A stretch of 64,000 nt of DNA from positions 1,047,728-1,111,727 of the forward strand of contig JAWZYV010002500.1 in assembly GCA_038373885.1 (NCBI GenBank), written 5' to 3'. The position numbers and the translations under genes were made by a program. Within the stretch, counting starts at the first letter, position 1. Each line of letters starts with the position of its first letter. This document shows positions 1 through 11,539 of this stretch, in pieces. The notes under the pieces were generated by a model, which was not told the DNA's origin, ran no database searches, and was given only the letters and a program-made list of their open reading frames with translations. The stretch comes from Cheiracanthium punctorium. Its lineage: Eukaryota > Arthropoda > Arachnida > Araneae > Cheiracanthiidae.

Positions 1-722
1 CTTCTGATATGAATTTAAAAGACATAGAAAACTTGACTAACGCTTCTAAATTTTCTCATCTTCAGTATAAATGTTGAATATAAAAATCCTCATATATAGG
101 TACATACATACAATTTTTTTCCTCTGCTCCTGAGCAGAAAGCCAAGATGAAATTATTTTGGGATGTAGGATTATTCCATCTTAATAACATATAAAAATTT
201 AAAACATGTGTCTGTGATCAGACATGCCGAAAAAAATTCATGATGTTTTTTAGCAAATACAATGCTTATGGATAAACTTTAGAAGATACGAAAATTTCGA
301 TAATATTTTTGGAATCAGGGTAAAAAGTTACTCCTAGAAAAATATTTCACTTCAGTAACTTTTACAGGTAAGGAGTTCTTTAAGGAATTGAGAAAAAAGT
401 TGGCGCATCTTACAGAAAACTAAACAATTTGCATAATTAATTTCTCGGTAGTTAATTATCGTAGAACCTTCAAAATTGAGATTTGTTGATATCTTAGACT
501 ATAAATCATCTATATAAAATTTGAGAAAAATCCGAGTTGGTGTGGTGAACTGCACTGTTTGGTCTGACGTGGAATGACCCATGAAGGTGTTAATGTTTTA
601 GATTATTCTGCTTAAACTTTAAAAATTTTGTTAAAAACATAGCTTTTATGGTTATTTTTATGTGATTTTACTCTGTTTTTCATTAAAACACCTTAAATAC
701 ATTTAACAATTTACAGCTTAAA
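1..722. other. AT-rich sequence, no gene seen
   Basis: No long reading frame, splice-supported exon or recognisable repeat end is visible before the hAT-like terminus near 724. Confidence 0.6.
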
Positions 723-906
723 GTAGTGGTTCCTAACCGGTGGGGCGTGGCCCCCTTCGGGGTGCGCAGACCGTTAGTAGGGGGGCGAGAAAATCAGGCA
801 AAGAGCAAGTGATAATACATGTTTTTAAAACCATCCAATTTACTCTTATATTTATTCCAAAACATATTTTTCAATTAAAATGTTTATTGAAACTTTACCG
901 GTATGA

Positions 907-1785
907 TCCTTATAAATAAAAATGAAATTCTGTTTGTTTGTTTGTTTGTTTGTTTGTTTGTTTGTTTGATTGTTTGTTTGTTTGTGGATTTGATTCGTAT
1001 ACAAATCCACAAAAATGGACCTATCAGCCTGAAATTTTGCACAGATATGTAAAATAATATAGAATAAATCATAGTCCACTTTAAAACTTTGAAAGTCCAC
1101 CCGTTCCCGGAATTTAAGAGATTTTTTATGTTCTCCACGCAGAAAGCTTTCCGTAATTGTAACCCCTGTAGTCAAAAAAGTGTGAAATAATGATCGTGGT
1201 TGCCATGTGTGGCGATTTTGCCGAATAAAATGTTTTAAATTCTCAAAGTAAAAATAAAAGAATAATAATGATTTTTTTTTTGTTAGTTTATATTCATAAG
1301 GTTATTTTTTTTAAATTATAATATCGTGTGCATGGGAAATTGGAGCAGGAATGAAATGCTTTATACGCAAAACAATAAGAATTGAAGATTTCCGAGGCTA
1401 ATATGTTAAAATTTTTTAGTTTGGCGAAAAAATAAAATGGCTCAGTTATTAAGGGATTTCAAGCGATCTATCTTCAGCATTCTCGCCAATTGAGTGCATT
1501 GATTTAAGTTGGGGGAATTCCTCCAAATTTCAGATAATTGAAATCTTCGCATATAGTACATCGGAGTAACGATGAATAACACATGTTATAGTTGATAATT
1601 TAAAAAATGAGGCTGTATTAAGGGATTCCACTTTTCAAAAAAATGCCTGGCGGTCGAACCATTTCCCATTTTGATTGCTGCTAAGTCATTGCTTCGAATG
1701 ATTCCCTGAAAAACCTCTTCGAAAATGGCGTATGTTGGCACTTTGGCGAGGCTTAGATTTGAAACTGGATTTTATTTGAGACTCG
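907..1785 (+). mobile_element. Helitron 5' portion, family D (copy F)
   Basis: It begins A|TCCTTATAAATAAAAATG, the same 5' terminus as the complete Helitron at 34189-36274, and runs collinear with it up to about 1785. Relative to the second copy at 2622 it lacks about 180 bp near 1440. The 3' hairpin and CTAG end are missing. Short reading frames antisense to this copy only reflect repeat sequence; the family has no recognisable protein. Confidence 0.7.
931..985. repeat. (TTTG)n microsatellite inside Helitron
   Basis: About 12 near-perfect TTTG units lie directly after the Helitron 5' end. The copy at 34189-36274 has a shorter (CAAA)n tract at the matching place (36227-36250), so the microsatellite belongs to the element. 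Confidence 0.85.
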
Positions 1786-2610
1786 CAAACGGTAGCTCGC
1801 AAACGGGTGAATGTAGACCTACCAAATTTTGAACGGAAATTCTCCATGACAGGTCCCGACACATCTCGAAGCGATTTTTTCAAAATTCGAACTATTTTAG
1901 GAAATATCGATAAAAACGTATCGCAAAAGGCTAATTTTTGCTTTCCGCGATTTCGCAATTGTAACCCCACAGTGAATTAAGCGACAATTAAGCTTATCTA
2001 GGTTGCCACATTCGGCAGTTCATTAAATGATTCAGACTTAAATAAAAATGCTAAAAATAAAAGAATAACGATTTTTTTAAATTTTGATTAGATTATTTGT
2101 AAGGTTGTTTTTAAATTAAAATATCGTGTGCATATGAAATCAGAGCGGGAATGAAATGATTTATACTCAAAAGAAAAATAGAATTTGGAAATTTTCCGAA
2201 AATAAATGTGCAACTTTTTAATTGGTCGAAAAATAAAAGGGGTTGATGTGCGATTTTGAGGAGGATTCTAACGCTTGGCGCTATTTATAGTAATTTAATC
2301 GTCTGCTATTTGGGTTATGAATACACCTGCGTATAAGTTTTTTAATTTTCATTCAGTTGGAATTGTGCATTTTTCTGAGCAGCTTTTCTGCATCTATTTC
2401 TAATATATTACATACAGAAAAAAGGATGTTAGAAATATCAATTTTAACTTTCCAACTTAATAAAAGAAGGAACGAAAATAGGGAAGACCCATGGATTATA
2501 ACTCTTTTTATATATAGCACTTTAGTGCGTATTTAAAATCTGAAAGTGTGTCAGATTTTCTATGATTCTAGCGCTAGGCGCAATTTAATGAGAGGGTATT
2601 TTTAAAAACA
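1786..2610 (+). mobile_element. Older Helitron fragments wedged between copies F and G
   Basis: 1790-1905 matches the interior of the Helitron at 30182-31367 in inverted orientation (shared blocks around 31205-31300). 1960-2200 is a diverged copy of the F/G interior. 2450-2575 matches, inverted, the 5' region of Helitron C near 50650-50770. The stretch therefore looks like a patchwork of at least two older Helitron families. Confidence 0.5.
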
Positions 2611-2621
2611 AGCGTAGGTTA

Positions 2622-3753
2622 TCTTATAAATAAAAATGAAATTCTGTTTGTCAATTTGTTGATTTGGGTAGTATACAATTCCACAAAAATGGACCTGTCA
2701 CCCTGAAATTTTACACAGATATATGTAAAATAATATAGAATAAATGATAGTCCACTTTAAAACTTTGAAAGTCCACCCGTTCCCGGAATTTAAGAGATTT
2801 TTTATGTTCTCCACGCAGAAAGCTTTACGTAATTGTAACTCCTGTAGTGAAAAAAGTGTGTGAAATAACCATCTTCGTTGCCATGTGTGGCGATTTTGCC
2901 GAAAAAAATGTTTTAAATTCTTAAAGTGAAAATAAAAGAATAATAATGATTTTTTTAGTTTATATTTGTAAGGTTATTTTTTTAATTATAATATCGTGTG
3001 CGCATAAGAAATGAGAGCAGGAATGAAATGTTTTATACGCAAAACAATGAGGATCGAAGATTTCCGAGACTAATATGTAATTTTTTTTAGTTTGGCGAAA
3101 AATAAAATGGCTGATAGGCCAATTTTTAGAAAGTGAGTTCTAGCGGTTTGCACAGTTTTAGGCTTTTTGGCGCAATTTACTGAGAGCTTAAGGGAATAGC
3201 ATTTTTGAAAACAAATGCAAAGGTTTTCTTAGAATACAGCATTAAATTTTAACTATCCGTGCAGAAATAATGCAGTTATTAGGGCATTTCAAGCGATGTA
3301 GCTTCAGAATTCTCGTCAATTGAGTACATTGATTTAACTTGGGGGAAATCCGCCAAATTTCAGAAAATTGAAATCTTCGCATTTAGTACATCGAGGTATC
3401 GATGAATAAAACATGTTATAGTTGATAATTTAAAAAATGAGGCTGTATTAAGGGATTCCACTTTTCAAAAAAATGCCTGGCGGTCGAACCATTTCCCATT
3501 TTTATTGGTGCTAAGTCAATGCTTCGAATGATTCCCTGAAAAAACTCTTGCAAAATGGCGTATGTTGGCACTTTGGCGAGGCTTAGATTTGAAACTGGAT
3601 TTTACTTGAGACTGGTATATATAATAAGACTGGTTATAGATAAAAATGAATAATGGTATGTATGCAGGAGGTTGAAAAACTCAGCACCGTTTCACCGATC
3701 TCCATGAAATTTGGTTCACCTAAGTCTTTTATCATCGAGAAGGTTTTTATGCA
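2622..3753 (+). mobile_element. Helitron 5' portion, family D (copy G)
   Basis: A second A|TCTTATAAATAAAAATG terminus starts at 2622. The sequence then follows copy F and the complete copy at 34189-36274 (inverted there) until about 3753, where the match stops inside the family minisatellite region. The 3' end is absent. Confidence 0.7.
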
Positions 3754-3866
3754 TTATTTTATAAAAGAGACTAAATGTTTATATTTGAAGAATAAAAACT
3801 GTCTACATGCTGAGGAAAGTGTCATCGTGTCATGGGGGGCGTAATGCTAGATGGTTGGGAACAAAG

Positions 3867-4367
3867 TAATGTAAGTCGCTGGCTAAAAGTAATGTAATTT
3901 TTTACAGGCAGCTTAAATGAAGCAGAAATTTTTAATGCATTTTCATTCAATGTTAATAAAATAATAATATTGCAAACAGATTACACACTTTCAAGAGTAA
4001 TCATCATTAGAAAATTGAAAATGTACGTATTTTAAAAATCTGAAAGCTGCGATTTCGTGGTTTAAACCATTTTTGGTTTAATCGTATTCCAATTAAATCC
4101 ATCTTTTAAAAGCATTTAGTACTTCAAACAATACTATTTTTAAGTAAAAAATTCTCAGAAAATTTCTCATAAAAATATATTATTCATTACACGATAAACG
4201 TTCACAGAGATTTACTAAACAGTAGGAAACTTCTACAAATCGTAATCATTATTCGAAAGGCGAACTTATCGATTTTTTTTTTCAATGTACGTGAATTTCA
4301 AACTCTTACATTTCAAATATGCTTAAGGAGTTTCCCTACTCAAACGTCAGAGTAAATATTGAACTAG
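3867..4367. other. AT-rich sequence, no gene seen
   Basis: Nothing recognisable beyond AT-rich DNA. Confidence 0.5.
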
Positions 4368-4538
4368 CTCCTGAAACACCCAAATAATAAAATATTTGAG
4401 GAAATTAGCTTCAAAAGGGAAGAGGGAAAAAAAGACACAAAATCAGTGAGGAAAATTGTGCTGCTGGACAAAAGTGCAGTTTTAAGCCAGGTTGAACAAA
4501 TAGTTATTAAAAGAGTGAAAGCGTCCAGAGATTTATGA
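4368..4538 (+). pseudogene. Lysine-rich coding segment, copy 1 of 5
   Basis: This is an open frame of 56 codons between a TAG (4365) and a TGA (4536), with no start codon, so it looks like an exon rather than a gene. The C-terminal half (RKIVLLDKSAVLSQVEQ...) aligns without gaps over about 29 residues to copy 5 at 15577-15834 (EKTVLPEERKVLSRLRQ...), although the nucleotides have diverged clearly. Downstream of the TGA the alignment continues into stops that are open in copy 5 (the TTKRIKLVILEE stretch). Copies 2-4 are more decayed. I do not recognise the protein family. It is lysine- and glutamate-rich with no membrane segment. Confidence 0.4.
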
Positions 4539-5097
4539 CTGAACGTATAAAATTGCGTATTTTTGTAGATAATTTAAGTCATTAATTTTATACGGTTCAA
4601 TAGCGTATGATTCAATTTTTATGTTTCACTGGTGATATCTTTTTTACTTTTCTCTATGTTAGTTCACGTCATTACTGCAAATGATAACTTGCAACTGCAG
4701 ACCCATTGATTTGCAGGAAAAAAAATAATAAAAATTGAATAAAATTGCATATTTAATAATCCAAATCTGACATTCTGAATAATGTACGGAATTACTATTC
4801 GAAATTTGGGCTGAAAATGTAAATGAAATTAATGCCATTATAGACGTTTCAAAATGATAAAAAGCAAGCTCAAATGTAATCATAATCACTATTATGCTTC
4901 GTCTAATATCTAACCCTACAGTGCATATTGTCGCCAATTGCGCACACTGTTATTTTTTCTAGTAATAAAAAGAAAATTTTCTAGTTTTGTCCGAAATACG
5001 CATTTAAAATGAATAGACCATTATGGAAATAATTTTAGTTTATAAAAAATGTATGGCAACACTATTTTTTGAGCAAACGAGCAGGAATTCATAGCGT
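4539..5097. other. AT-rich sequence, no gene seen
   Basis: A minus-strand frame at 4659-4937 has no recognisable domain and is probably chance. Nothing else is visible. Confidence 0.5.
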
Positions 5098-5385
5098 GCG
5101 CATGCTTCACCATGGCACAGCGGTTATGTCACTGAAAATGGTAGACGGCAGAAGTGTGAAGGTCCCAGGTTCGGGTACCATCGCGCAGCTCTCGACCTAA
5201 CCATTCGGAGTTTTCCGTGGTTTTCTCCAAACCTCGTGTAAATACTGTTTAGGACCCCTTACAAAGACTCCTCGCCGAAGGCTGGCCCTCTTAGGTTATC
5301 GTTCTGACTTAAATTTATAAGCGGGCTTCGAGCCAAGCACACAAATCCGAAATACATGTTACACAAGCAAACAAACAAATAGCTT
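5098..5385 (+). repeat. tRNA-derived SINE, copy 1
   Basis: A Pol III A box (TGGCACAGCGG, 5113-5123) is followed by a B box (GGTTCGGGTACC, 5168-5179). Downstream comes a block containing CGGAGTTTTCCGTGGTTTTC, which is shared with copies at 55881 and 62180. The copy ends in a (CAAA)n-like tail near 5366-5385. Structure and three related copies make a tRNA-headed SINE the best call. Confidence 0.8.
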
Positions 5386-6380
5386 GCGCATCCAGTTCAC
5401 TGAACAAATTTTTGCCCGAATTTTCGATTGCTCCTATTTTTTAGTGCTAAATGAAAATACATACAAAACTACTGAAATATTGTAGTATTGGGACTAAATG
5501 AAGTAGAATTAAACTAGTTTAATACTTCTTTCGTTTTATGAGAGCTATAGAGTTGACATTCTAATTTTTCTAATTTGAAGTTCTTTCATGATTTTTCTGA
5601 AAAACCTAAAGCTGAAAATTTTTTTAATATTTTTCCTCGCGCAAGTAATCCTAAATAAAGTTACAATTTTATTTAATTCATTTCAAGAAATACTTTTATA
5701 AATGTCGAAATATAACCATAAAACATTTCAACTCTAATTGTTTTACACGTTATTTATGAAATATTAATTCATATTTTTTTTAATTGTAACTCCTGGCCTT
5801 CACTCAAATGACAAGGCACCCAGACTTCAAACCGTTTATAAAACACTAGATGATGTTCCCATCATTGACGAGTTAGTATTTAATCCAGATTTCTAATAAA
5901 CTTAAATCTTCGGGAGCAGTATAGGAGTACAAAAAATGGAATTAGCATATTCGCATAATAATAGAAAGCAATGTTATAAATTATGCGTATTGCTAAAAGA
6001 TTGAAAGTTGAAGAGTAACAAAAATTTAACGGAAATTGTCAATAGAAGAAACAGCCTATTTACAAAATTAACGTTTTATTTTAGTGGAATGAGATTTTAA
6101 AGCCAAGAGGTCATTTCTCACCTGTAGCTTAATTTTGCATGATTAACTAAAGATATTTTAATATTATGCTTCAAGAAAATGTTGAACAATTTTTACAAAA
6201 TTCGGAAAAGCAAATAAACATTTTTTTTTTTTTTAATGACAGAATTTGTTTAAATTGAATAGCAAACTAATATATTACCTCCAGACACCTTAAAGTAATT
6301 TCCCGACACGAATAAAAAAAGGAAATTCAAATTTATTCGAATTTAAAAAGACATTTATTAATTCAGTCTTCACTGATCAT
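5386..6380. other. AT-rich sequence, no gene seen
   Basis: I see no coding or structured signal apart from poly-T/A runs (for example near 6222-6234). Confidence 0.5.
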
Positions 6381-7030
6381 GCAATACTACATTTTATTCT
6401 ATTCTTTTAAGCATTTTTCGAGGTATGCTAGAGCAAATATTTACACGATTTTCACAAAATCTCAAAAACTATGACGTATTTAAAACAATTTTAGCATCTA
6501 CGTTTTAAATTAACTAGCTACCTAATATATGTTCCAAATTCATTCTATTGCATTACCGTTTCTCAGAATTAGCTCAAGCATTTACTCAATTTTCACAATA
6601 TTTTAAAATTGAATATTTTTTTTAATCCATGTCTATAGTGTACATTGAGTGATCACCTACCATGCCACCAAACTTCATTTATTTCTCTTAAGCCTTTATT
6701 ACGTGATACGTGAACAGATATTTACGCTGGTTAAAACAATATTCGCAAAACCTCAAAATCTTATCATTTTTTTTCTTAATTCGAAGGCTATAGTTTAGTG
6801 ACCCCGTATCACTTCACCAAATTTCATTTTATTCGCTTTAGTCGTTAATACGTGATGCGCTAACAAAATTTTACGCAGTTTGAAACAATTTTCGCAAAAT
6901 CTTAAAATCTAATCAGTTTTATAAAATTCGATGTCTGTAGTTTAAACTCAGTGACCACCAACCATGTTACCAAATTTCATTTCACTGGCTGCAGTCATTT
7001 TTATGTGATGCACGAACAAAGCGGCACAGA
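6380..7030. repeat. Imperfect minisatellite, about five 145-bp units
   Basis: Units can be aligned on CCAAATTTCATTTTATTC-like phrases at about 6390, 6533, 6669, 6822 and 6970, with spacings of 136-153 bp. Each unit also carries a TTTTCACAAAATCTCAAAA-like phrase. It ends at a GACAGACAGAACAGA stretch, as is common at the edge of Helitron-type elements. A pyrimidine-rich tract follows at 7051-7086. Confidence 0.65.
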
Positions 7031-7214
7031 CAGAACAGAATGGCAGACAACTTTTTTTTTCTTTTTTTTTCTTTTTCTTCTTTTTTGACGGTCGCACTGG
7101 GTTTCCGGGTTCCAAACTTCTGTTTTGTGTGAGTATGTGCGTTTGCGCGTTAATTTTCATTCATACATTCCAAACACAGCTAATTATGTGTCTTATTCTT
7201 CGGGTATGAACGCT

Positions 7215-7700
7215 AAGGTGGAACTTGATCTGGTGAAAATTATATTTAAAATCCTAATCCATCTTGACTAAGGGAATATATAAAAGATTAGCGGGAAGCT
7301 AAACGATAAAAGAAAGGCAAACCCTACCTATCACTTGAAAATTTCGCTTCCAGAATAAAATGCAGTTTTAAGTTTGTTCAAATAGATTGTTGTAAGAAAA
7401 ATACTTATAGCGTGCTGAAAATTAATGGCTGAACGTATAAAATTGAGTATTTTAGAAGACAGCTGAATAACAGACGGATCTTATTTTCTGAAATATGTGT
7501 CATTAACTTAAATCCACTTTGCAGAAATGCGTAAATTGCATTTCTTCTTCCCTTCAGTTCCGCTCTTATGGAAGAATTCTTTTTTTCTAAAATATTATTT
7601 TATACAGGACTTTATTTAAATTCTAACAAATCATGATTGATTTCTGAGAAGCAGAGGCACACTGGAAGAGCGGCTGAGATTCATTTAAAAAATTTTCACA
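7215..7700 (+). pseudogene. Decayed copy 2 of the lysine-rich segment with flanks
   Basis: The stretch matches copies 3 and 4 over about 480 bp, including TGCAGTTTTAAGTTTGTT, the GCTGAACGTATAAAATTGAG phrase and GACAGCTGAATAACAGACGG. Compared with copy 5 the reading frame is broken by small deletions and stops, so no protein is possible. Confidence 0.5.
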
Positions 7701-7857
7701 TAACGAAACATTTATTTAAATAAATGTTTTCAAAATGTAGAAATAAGATTTTTTAAGTTTCTAAAACTTTTAAACTTTCAAGAAAAATGTAAAGAATTAT
7801 TGCTTTTACGCCAAAATGTTTATATTTTTCATCGTATGCAGAAAAATAATTAGTATT

Positions 7858-8165
7858 TATCCGTTCTTATATTAAACGAGGAATGTTTGTGTGTGTGTGG
7901 GTGTATGTGTATGTCCGAACGATCTCGAAAACTGCTCTAAGGATTCTTTTTAAATTTCGTACCTGGGGGTTTTTTGGGCCCCTGAAACAATTGAGCTAGG
8001 TCAATTAATTGAAAAAACTCTAAAACGCTCAAAATTTAAATTTTAAAATTTTTGGACGGTAGCGCCATCTATTGAGCGTTTGAAAAACACACTTGATGCA
8101 ATCTTCCTAAAAGGAACGCTCAAATAAGTTTGGGGCGGATTAAAAAATACACCCCATTGATATAT
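7858..8165 (+). mobile_element. Possible Helitron-type 5' fragment
   Basis: A|TCCGTTCTTATATTAAACG followed by a TTTGTGTGTGTG tract resembles the TC start plus GT-rich subterminal region of other Helitrons here. The following AACGATCTCGAAAACTGC and CGCCATCTATTGAGCG phrases are transposon-like. No CTAG hairpin end was found downstream, so this stays tentative. Confidence 0.3.
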
Positions 8166-9300
8166 AATAGTAAAAATTAATTTCGCAACGAAACAAAATA
8201 AATGGAACTTGATATTCAGTACACAGACAAATAAATATTTTAGTAACTAGATATATTGCACCATTCAGCTACATAAATTTGTTTAGAATTAAAAAGTTAT
8301 TTTTATTTCAAAATGTCGTCCTGGCAACCAGCGAAAGAAAAAGAGAAAAGAGTCTTCGTTGCCATCCCCGCAAGCACCTTGATGTAATATACGTAAATAA
8401 TTTAATTATTCTTAATTCGTAGTTATTAATACAAAACTATTCGTAAATCTTATGTGAAAAATTGCCTGAATTTATTACAATTATCCTTTTGTAACTAACG
8501 TAAAGCTAAATGTATTTTCGCGTATATAGTAAAACAAAAAAGATTTTTCGTGTATTTTATTGATCTATATGATGCGAATTTCAAAAGTGCGTAAAAGTTT
8601 CAGCTTAGCCGAATAATTTAAATGAAAATGACACCCTTTTCAGCCATTCAGAGTAAGAAAAAAGATCCTGTGACGTAACATGGAAATTCCATTTTTTTTT
8701 AAATAACGGCACTAGGTTGAATTCTATTTTAACTGCCTTATTCCGCCAAGTTGACGATAAATATTTAAATGTAGTTACCCTGATGAATTTTTTTTTTTTT
8801 TAATGGGTCAACCGTTTATAATGAAACGATGTTCGAAACTCCGATGAAAAAATGATACGATCGATTCCTAAATTGGGCTCGCAGCCGATATTCAAATTAA
8901 TTTTGCAGATGATCAGCTATCAGTTTAGTTTTCATTCACTGTAGTTGATGATTTCAACTCATTTATTTTATCATCGTATGGACAACCTTTTAAAAGTTGC
9001 AGACAGAACTTTACGATAGTGGCCTCCTGGGCCTGACTTCAGGGTGTTAGCGAAATCGCGGGCCGTATAATTCGGATTTATATGGAAGTTTGAATGTTTT
9101 ATATAGGTTTTATACAGGGTTTTGACTTGTTCTGAGGGCTGGTCCAAAAGCCATGGCGGGCCCCACCCGGCCGCAGGCTGGGAGTTGTCCATATGTGGAA
9201 GCAGTAAATTGGGAGGCTGAAATCTGGTTACTAAGATTTTTTCCAATAAATTTTGAATTCTTATTTAGACTGTGTTGTTTTGTGTTGTGTATTGTCATTA
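8166..9300. other. No confident gene; GC-richer patch near 9000-9200
   Basis: Most of this is AT-rich. The 9020-9190 part is GC-richer (GGGCCCCACCCGGCCGCAGG at 9159) and has antisense open frames, but I recognise no protein and cannot say whether it is an exon or an old repeat. Confidence 0.4.
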
Positions 9301-9309
9301 AACTAAAGG

Positions 9310-9985
9310 ATTAAGCCCTTTGTGGAGACAATTACAGCGGGCGATAGAATGTCTACACTCAGAATATTTAATATTTACATCTTAAAATGAAATAACTTCA
9401 TATTCAATTTTTATTATACATCGAAATTCGAATTGCATAATCTGCAGAAACATTTCGTATTCGAAACATTTCGTTTGGTATCAACATCCTCTCCTATATC
9501 CATGCTTAATGCATAGAAAACCGTTTTATTTTTGAAAAAAAAGTTAAACTGAGTAGTAATTTAGAAAAGCTATATTACGCGAATTGGAATCGTAATTTTT
9601 CCTCCAAAGCCTGATAACCGTGACTTCAATGTAACGTCAATGTCACTTGCAATAGATTGTTCCGACACTCAAATGATTAGCTTTTTTTATTCTCTTAAAT
9701 GAAATAGAGCTAAAAATACAAAAAAAAACCGCTTAAAAATCAGGGAACGGGTGGCTTATCAGATTTTTTCTTTCTTTTTTTTCTTTCTCCTTTTCCTTTC
9801 TTTTTCTTTCTTTTTTTTTTACATAATTATGATAATTTTCAGGCTGATCGCACCAACGAACCGTGTAAATTTTAAGTTATTAGACAATACATTTTTAATC
9901 TGTTTGGATGGTAAAAGTTTTATTTTGAGTGGTTGAACTGGAATTGTGACAGAGTCAGGGATCAGCGTAACTATATAGGAGCGAT
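9310..9985 (+). repeat. Dispersed repeat family T, copy 1
   Basis: This matches 63195-63865 in the same orientation over about 680 bp. Shared anchors include TGTGGAGACAATTACAGCGG, GCCTGATAACCGTGACTTCA and GGTAAAAGTTTTATTTTGAG-like sequence. It contains a pyrimidine run at about 9765-9820. Neither copy encodes a recognisable product. Confidence 0.7.
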
Positions 9986-10420
9986 GTATTTTTGATTTAT
10001 TCGAGGTTAGAAGTCCATTTTCTTCAGTCTATCTGTTTGTTCTATTATTGCCAACGTTTAAGTAGTTGTTAGGGTTATTGTAAAAGAATATTTTTGATCT
10101 ATTCTGTTTTTGATTTCATGATTTCGAAGTGTCCTTTTGTACTAATAATTTAAATTGCGTTACACTTTTTATTTTTTTAAGCGTGAGTTTATAAAATAAA
10201 ATTATGTTTAAAGCATATTTATGTAAGATAATACTTTTATGGCATCTATATTTATATATCTATAAGATTGAATTTACGTTTGTAGAATTTGTTTATGCAT
10301 GATGTATTTTCTTTGAATTAGAAAAAAATAAGTATTTTATGTTTGAATTGAAGCACTATAGAGAAATTTACATTTTCAATTGTAAAGAATTATCATCATA
10401 GATGTATTATAAAGACGTAA
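9986..10420. other. AT-rich sequence, no gene seen
   Basis: No feature recognised. Confidence 0.5.
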
Positions 10421-10591
10421 ATGCATGGAAGTGTAGCTCAAAAACGAGCTGTGGAAACATATGATCACCGACAGCAGCACTTAGCCCAATGTGTGAACGT
10501 GCAGTTCAAACACAAGCAGATGAAACAGATGATTAGTATGTGGAAGGAGAACGACATGGAACAGCTAGACGTCGACAAATACTTCGGGTAA
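10421..10591 (+). CDS. Short unidentified ORF, possibly an exon
   Basis: This is a 56-codon ATG frame (MHGSVAQKRAVETYDHRQQH...) of charged, glutamine-rich composition, unlike the AT-rich low-complexity frames around it. It ends at FG followed by TAA, and the last codons contain GGTAAAAAG, which could serve as a weak 5' splice site. I do not recognise a family. It may be a fragment of a host gene or of a retroelement. About 430 bp downstream another open frame (11018-11245) has similarly ordinary codon use, but I cannot link the two. Confidence 0.25.
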   Translation: MHGSVAQKRAVETYDHRQQHLAQCVNVQFKHKQMKQMISMWKENDMEQLDVDKYFG

Positions 10592-11017
10592 AAAGTCTAA
10601 GTATCTACAAAGCTGCCACAAATGTGGGTACTTATTATCATAGTTTAAAACTTTTTAACATGGATTGCTTTCACCCTGAAGCTTTGCATTTTTCTGAAGA
10701 GTAAAAACAAAAATTAACCGAAACCATTTTGGGGACTGTAAAATTGATGTAGGACATTCCGAATTTCCTAATGAATTGGTGTGGATCGAAGAATTCGAAA
10801 TTTGAAAGCATACTTTACAATGGCTTTGTTCACAGTATATGACGAGTGAAACTATTAATGATTTTGATGTGTACTGCTACGTTGCGAACAGTGTATAACA
10901 GACTTGATGAATTTTTTTTTATAAACTCATTCATCTGACAGTTCAGCCAACTCAAATTCTTGATGCTGAATTTGAACGTCCTCAATATGGACAGATATAT
11001 TTCTGTTCCGGTAAGTA

Positions 11018-11245
11018 ATGAAGACGCTGTTAGTGAATGCATCGCCCAAGATCTTCGCTGATACCCTCGCTGATCTGCTACAGAAGGAAAGGAGGCACCT
11101 TACGTTAAACTACTTTTTGCTTAACTCTGATGGCACCGACCATCGAATATTTAGTATCCCTTTTCTTAACAAAGTATATGCCATTGTAACATTGAATGCC
11201 GACCAAAGCTTACCTGATAAAATATGGGTGATCCGACAGCGATGA
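11018..11245 (+). CDS. Short unidentified ORF
   Basis: This is a 75-codon frame beginning MKTLLVNASPKIFADTLADL, with balanced composition and no low-complexity stretch. A GTAAGTAATG splice-donor-like sequence lies just before and over the start (11012-11021), so the true product, if any, may be spliced differently. I recognise no domain. The sequence could be a decayed gene or transposon piece. Confidence 0.2.
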   Translation: MKTLLVNASPKIFADTLADLLQKERRHLTLNYFLLNSDGTDHRIFSIPFLNKVYAIVTLNADQSLPDKIWVIRQR

Positions 11246-11539
11246 ACATGTTTGGCAACCCTGAAGATTATTGATACGTGCCCAGGCATTTACGTATTCA
11301 TTATTTTACACTTAAGGAGCCTTTAGATTCTGAGCATGGCTCGGTAACCTGGTACTTAAGAAATACTACTTAAGTCAGTTGTGACGTTATAAAACATAAT
11401 TTTACTGTAGATTTCTCTTAGATTTGTATGTAAGTAATAAAATCTATTCTCTTTGTTCTTTTGTAAGACACTCTTTTCAATATATCGATGAAATGTGATA
11501 CAATTTACTCCTAGTAAGTGGGAAGTTTCCTAAAAGGTC

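Larger units (their letters stand above)
724..3866. mobile_element. Possible hAT-like element split by nested Helitrons
   Basis: The left end (725-760) reads AGTGGTTCCTAACCGG followed by GGGGCG-rich sequence. The right end (3832-3862) reads GGGGGGCG, then GGTTGGGAAC, which is the same terminus inverted. This resembles the CAGTGGTTCCCAACC ends of hAT transposons. I could not find a matching 8-bp target duplication, and everything between the ends is Helitron-derived, so the pairing of the two ends is an inference. The 3754-3826 stretch just inside the right end matches nothing else I recognised. Confidence 0.35.

Noticed and set aside
884..1175. Minus-strand frames near 0.9-1.2 kb and the plus frame at 36008-36271
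   Set aside because: They are the same non-coding 5' region of family D Helitrons read antisense, including the TTTG/CAAA microsatellite.
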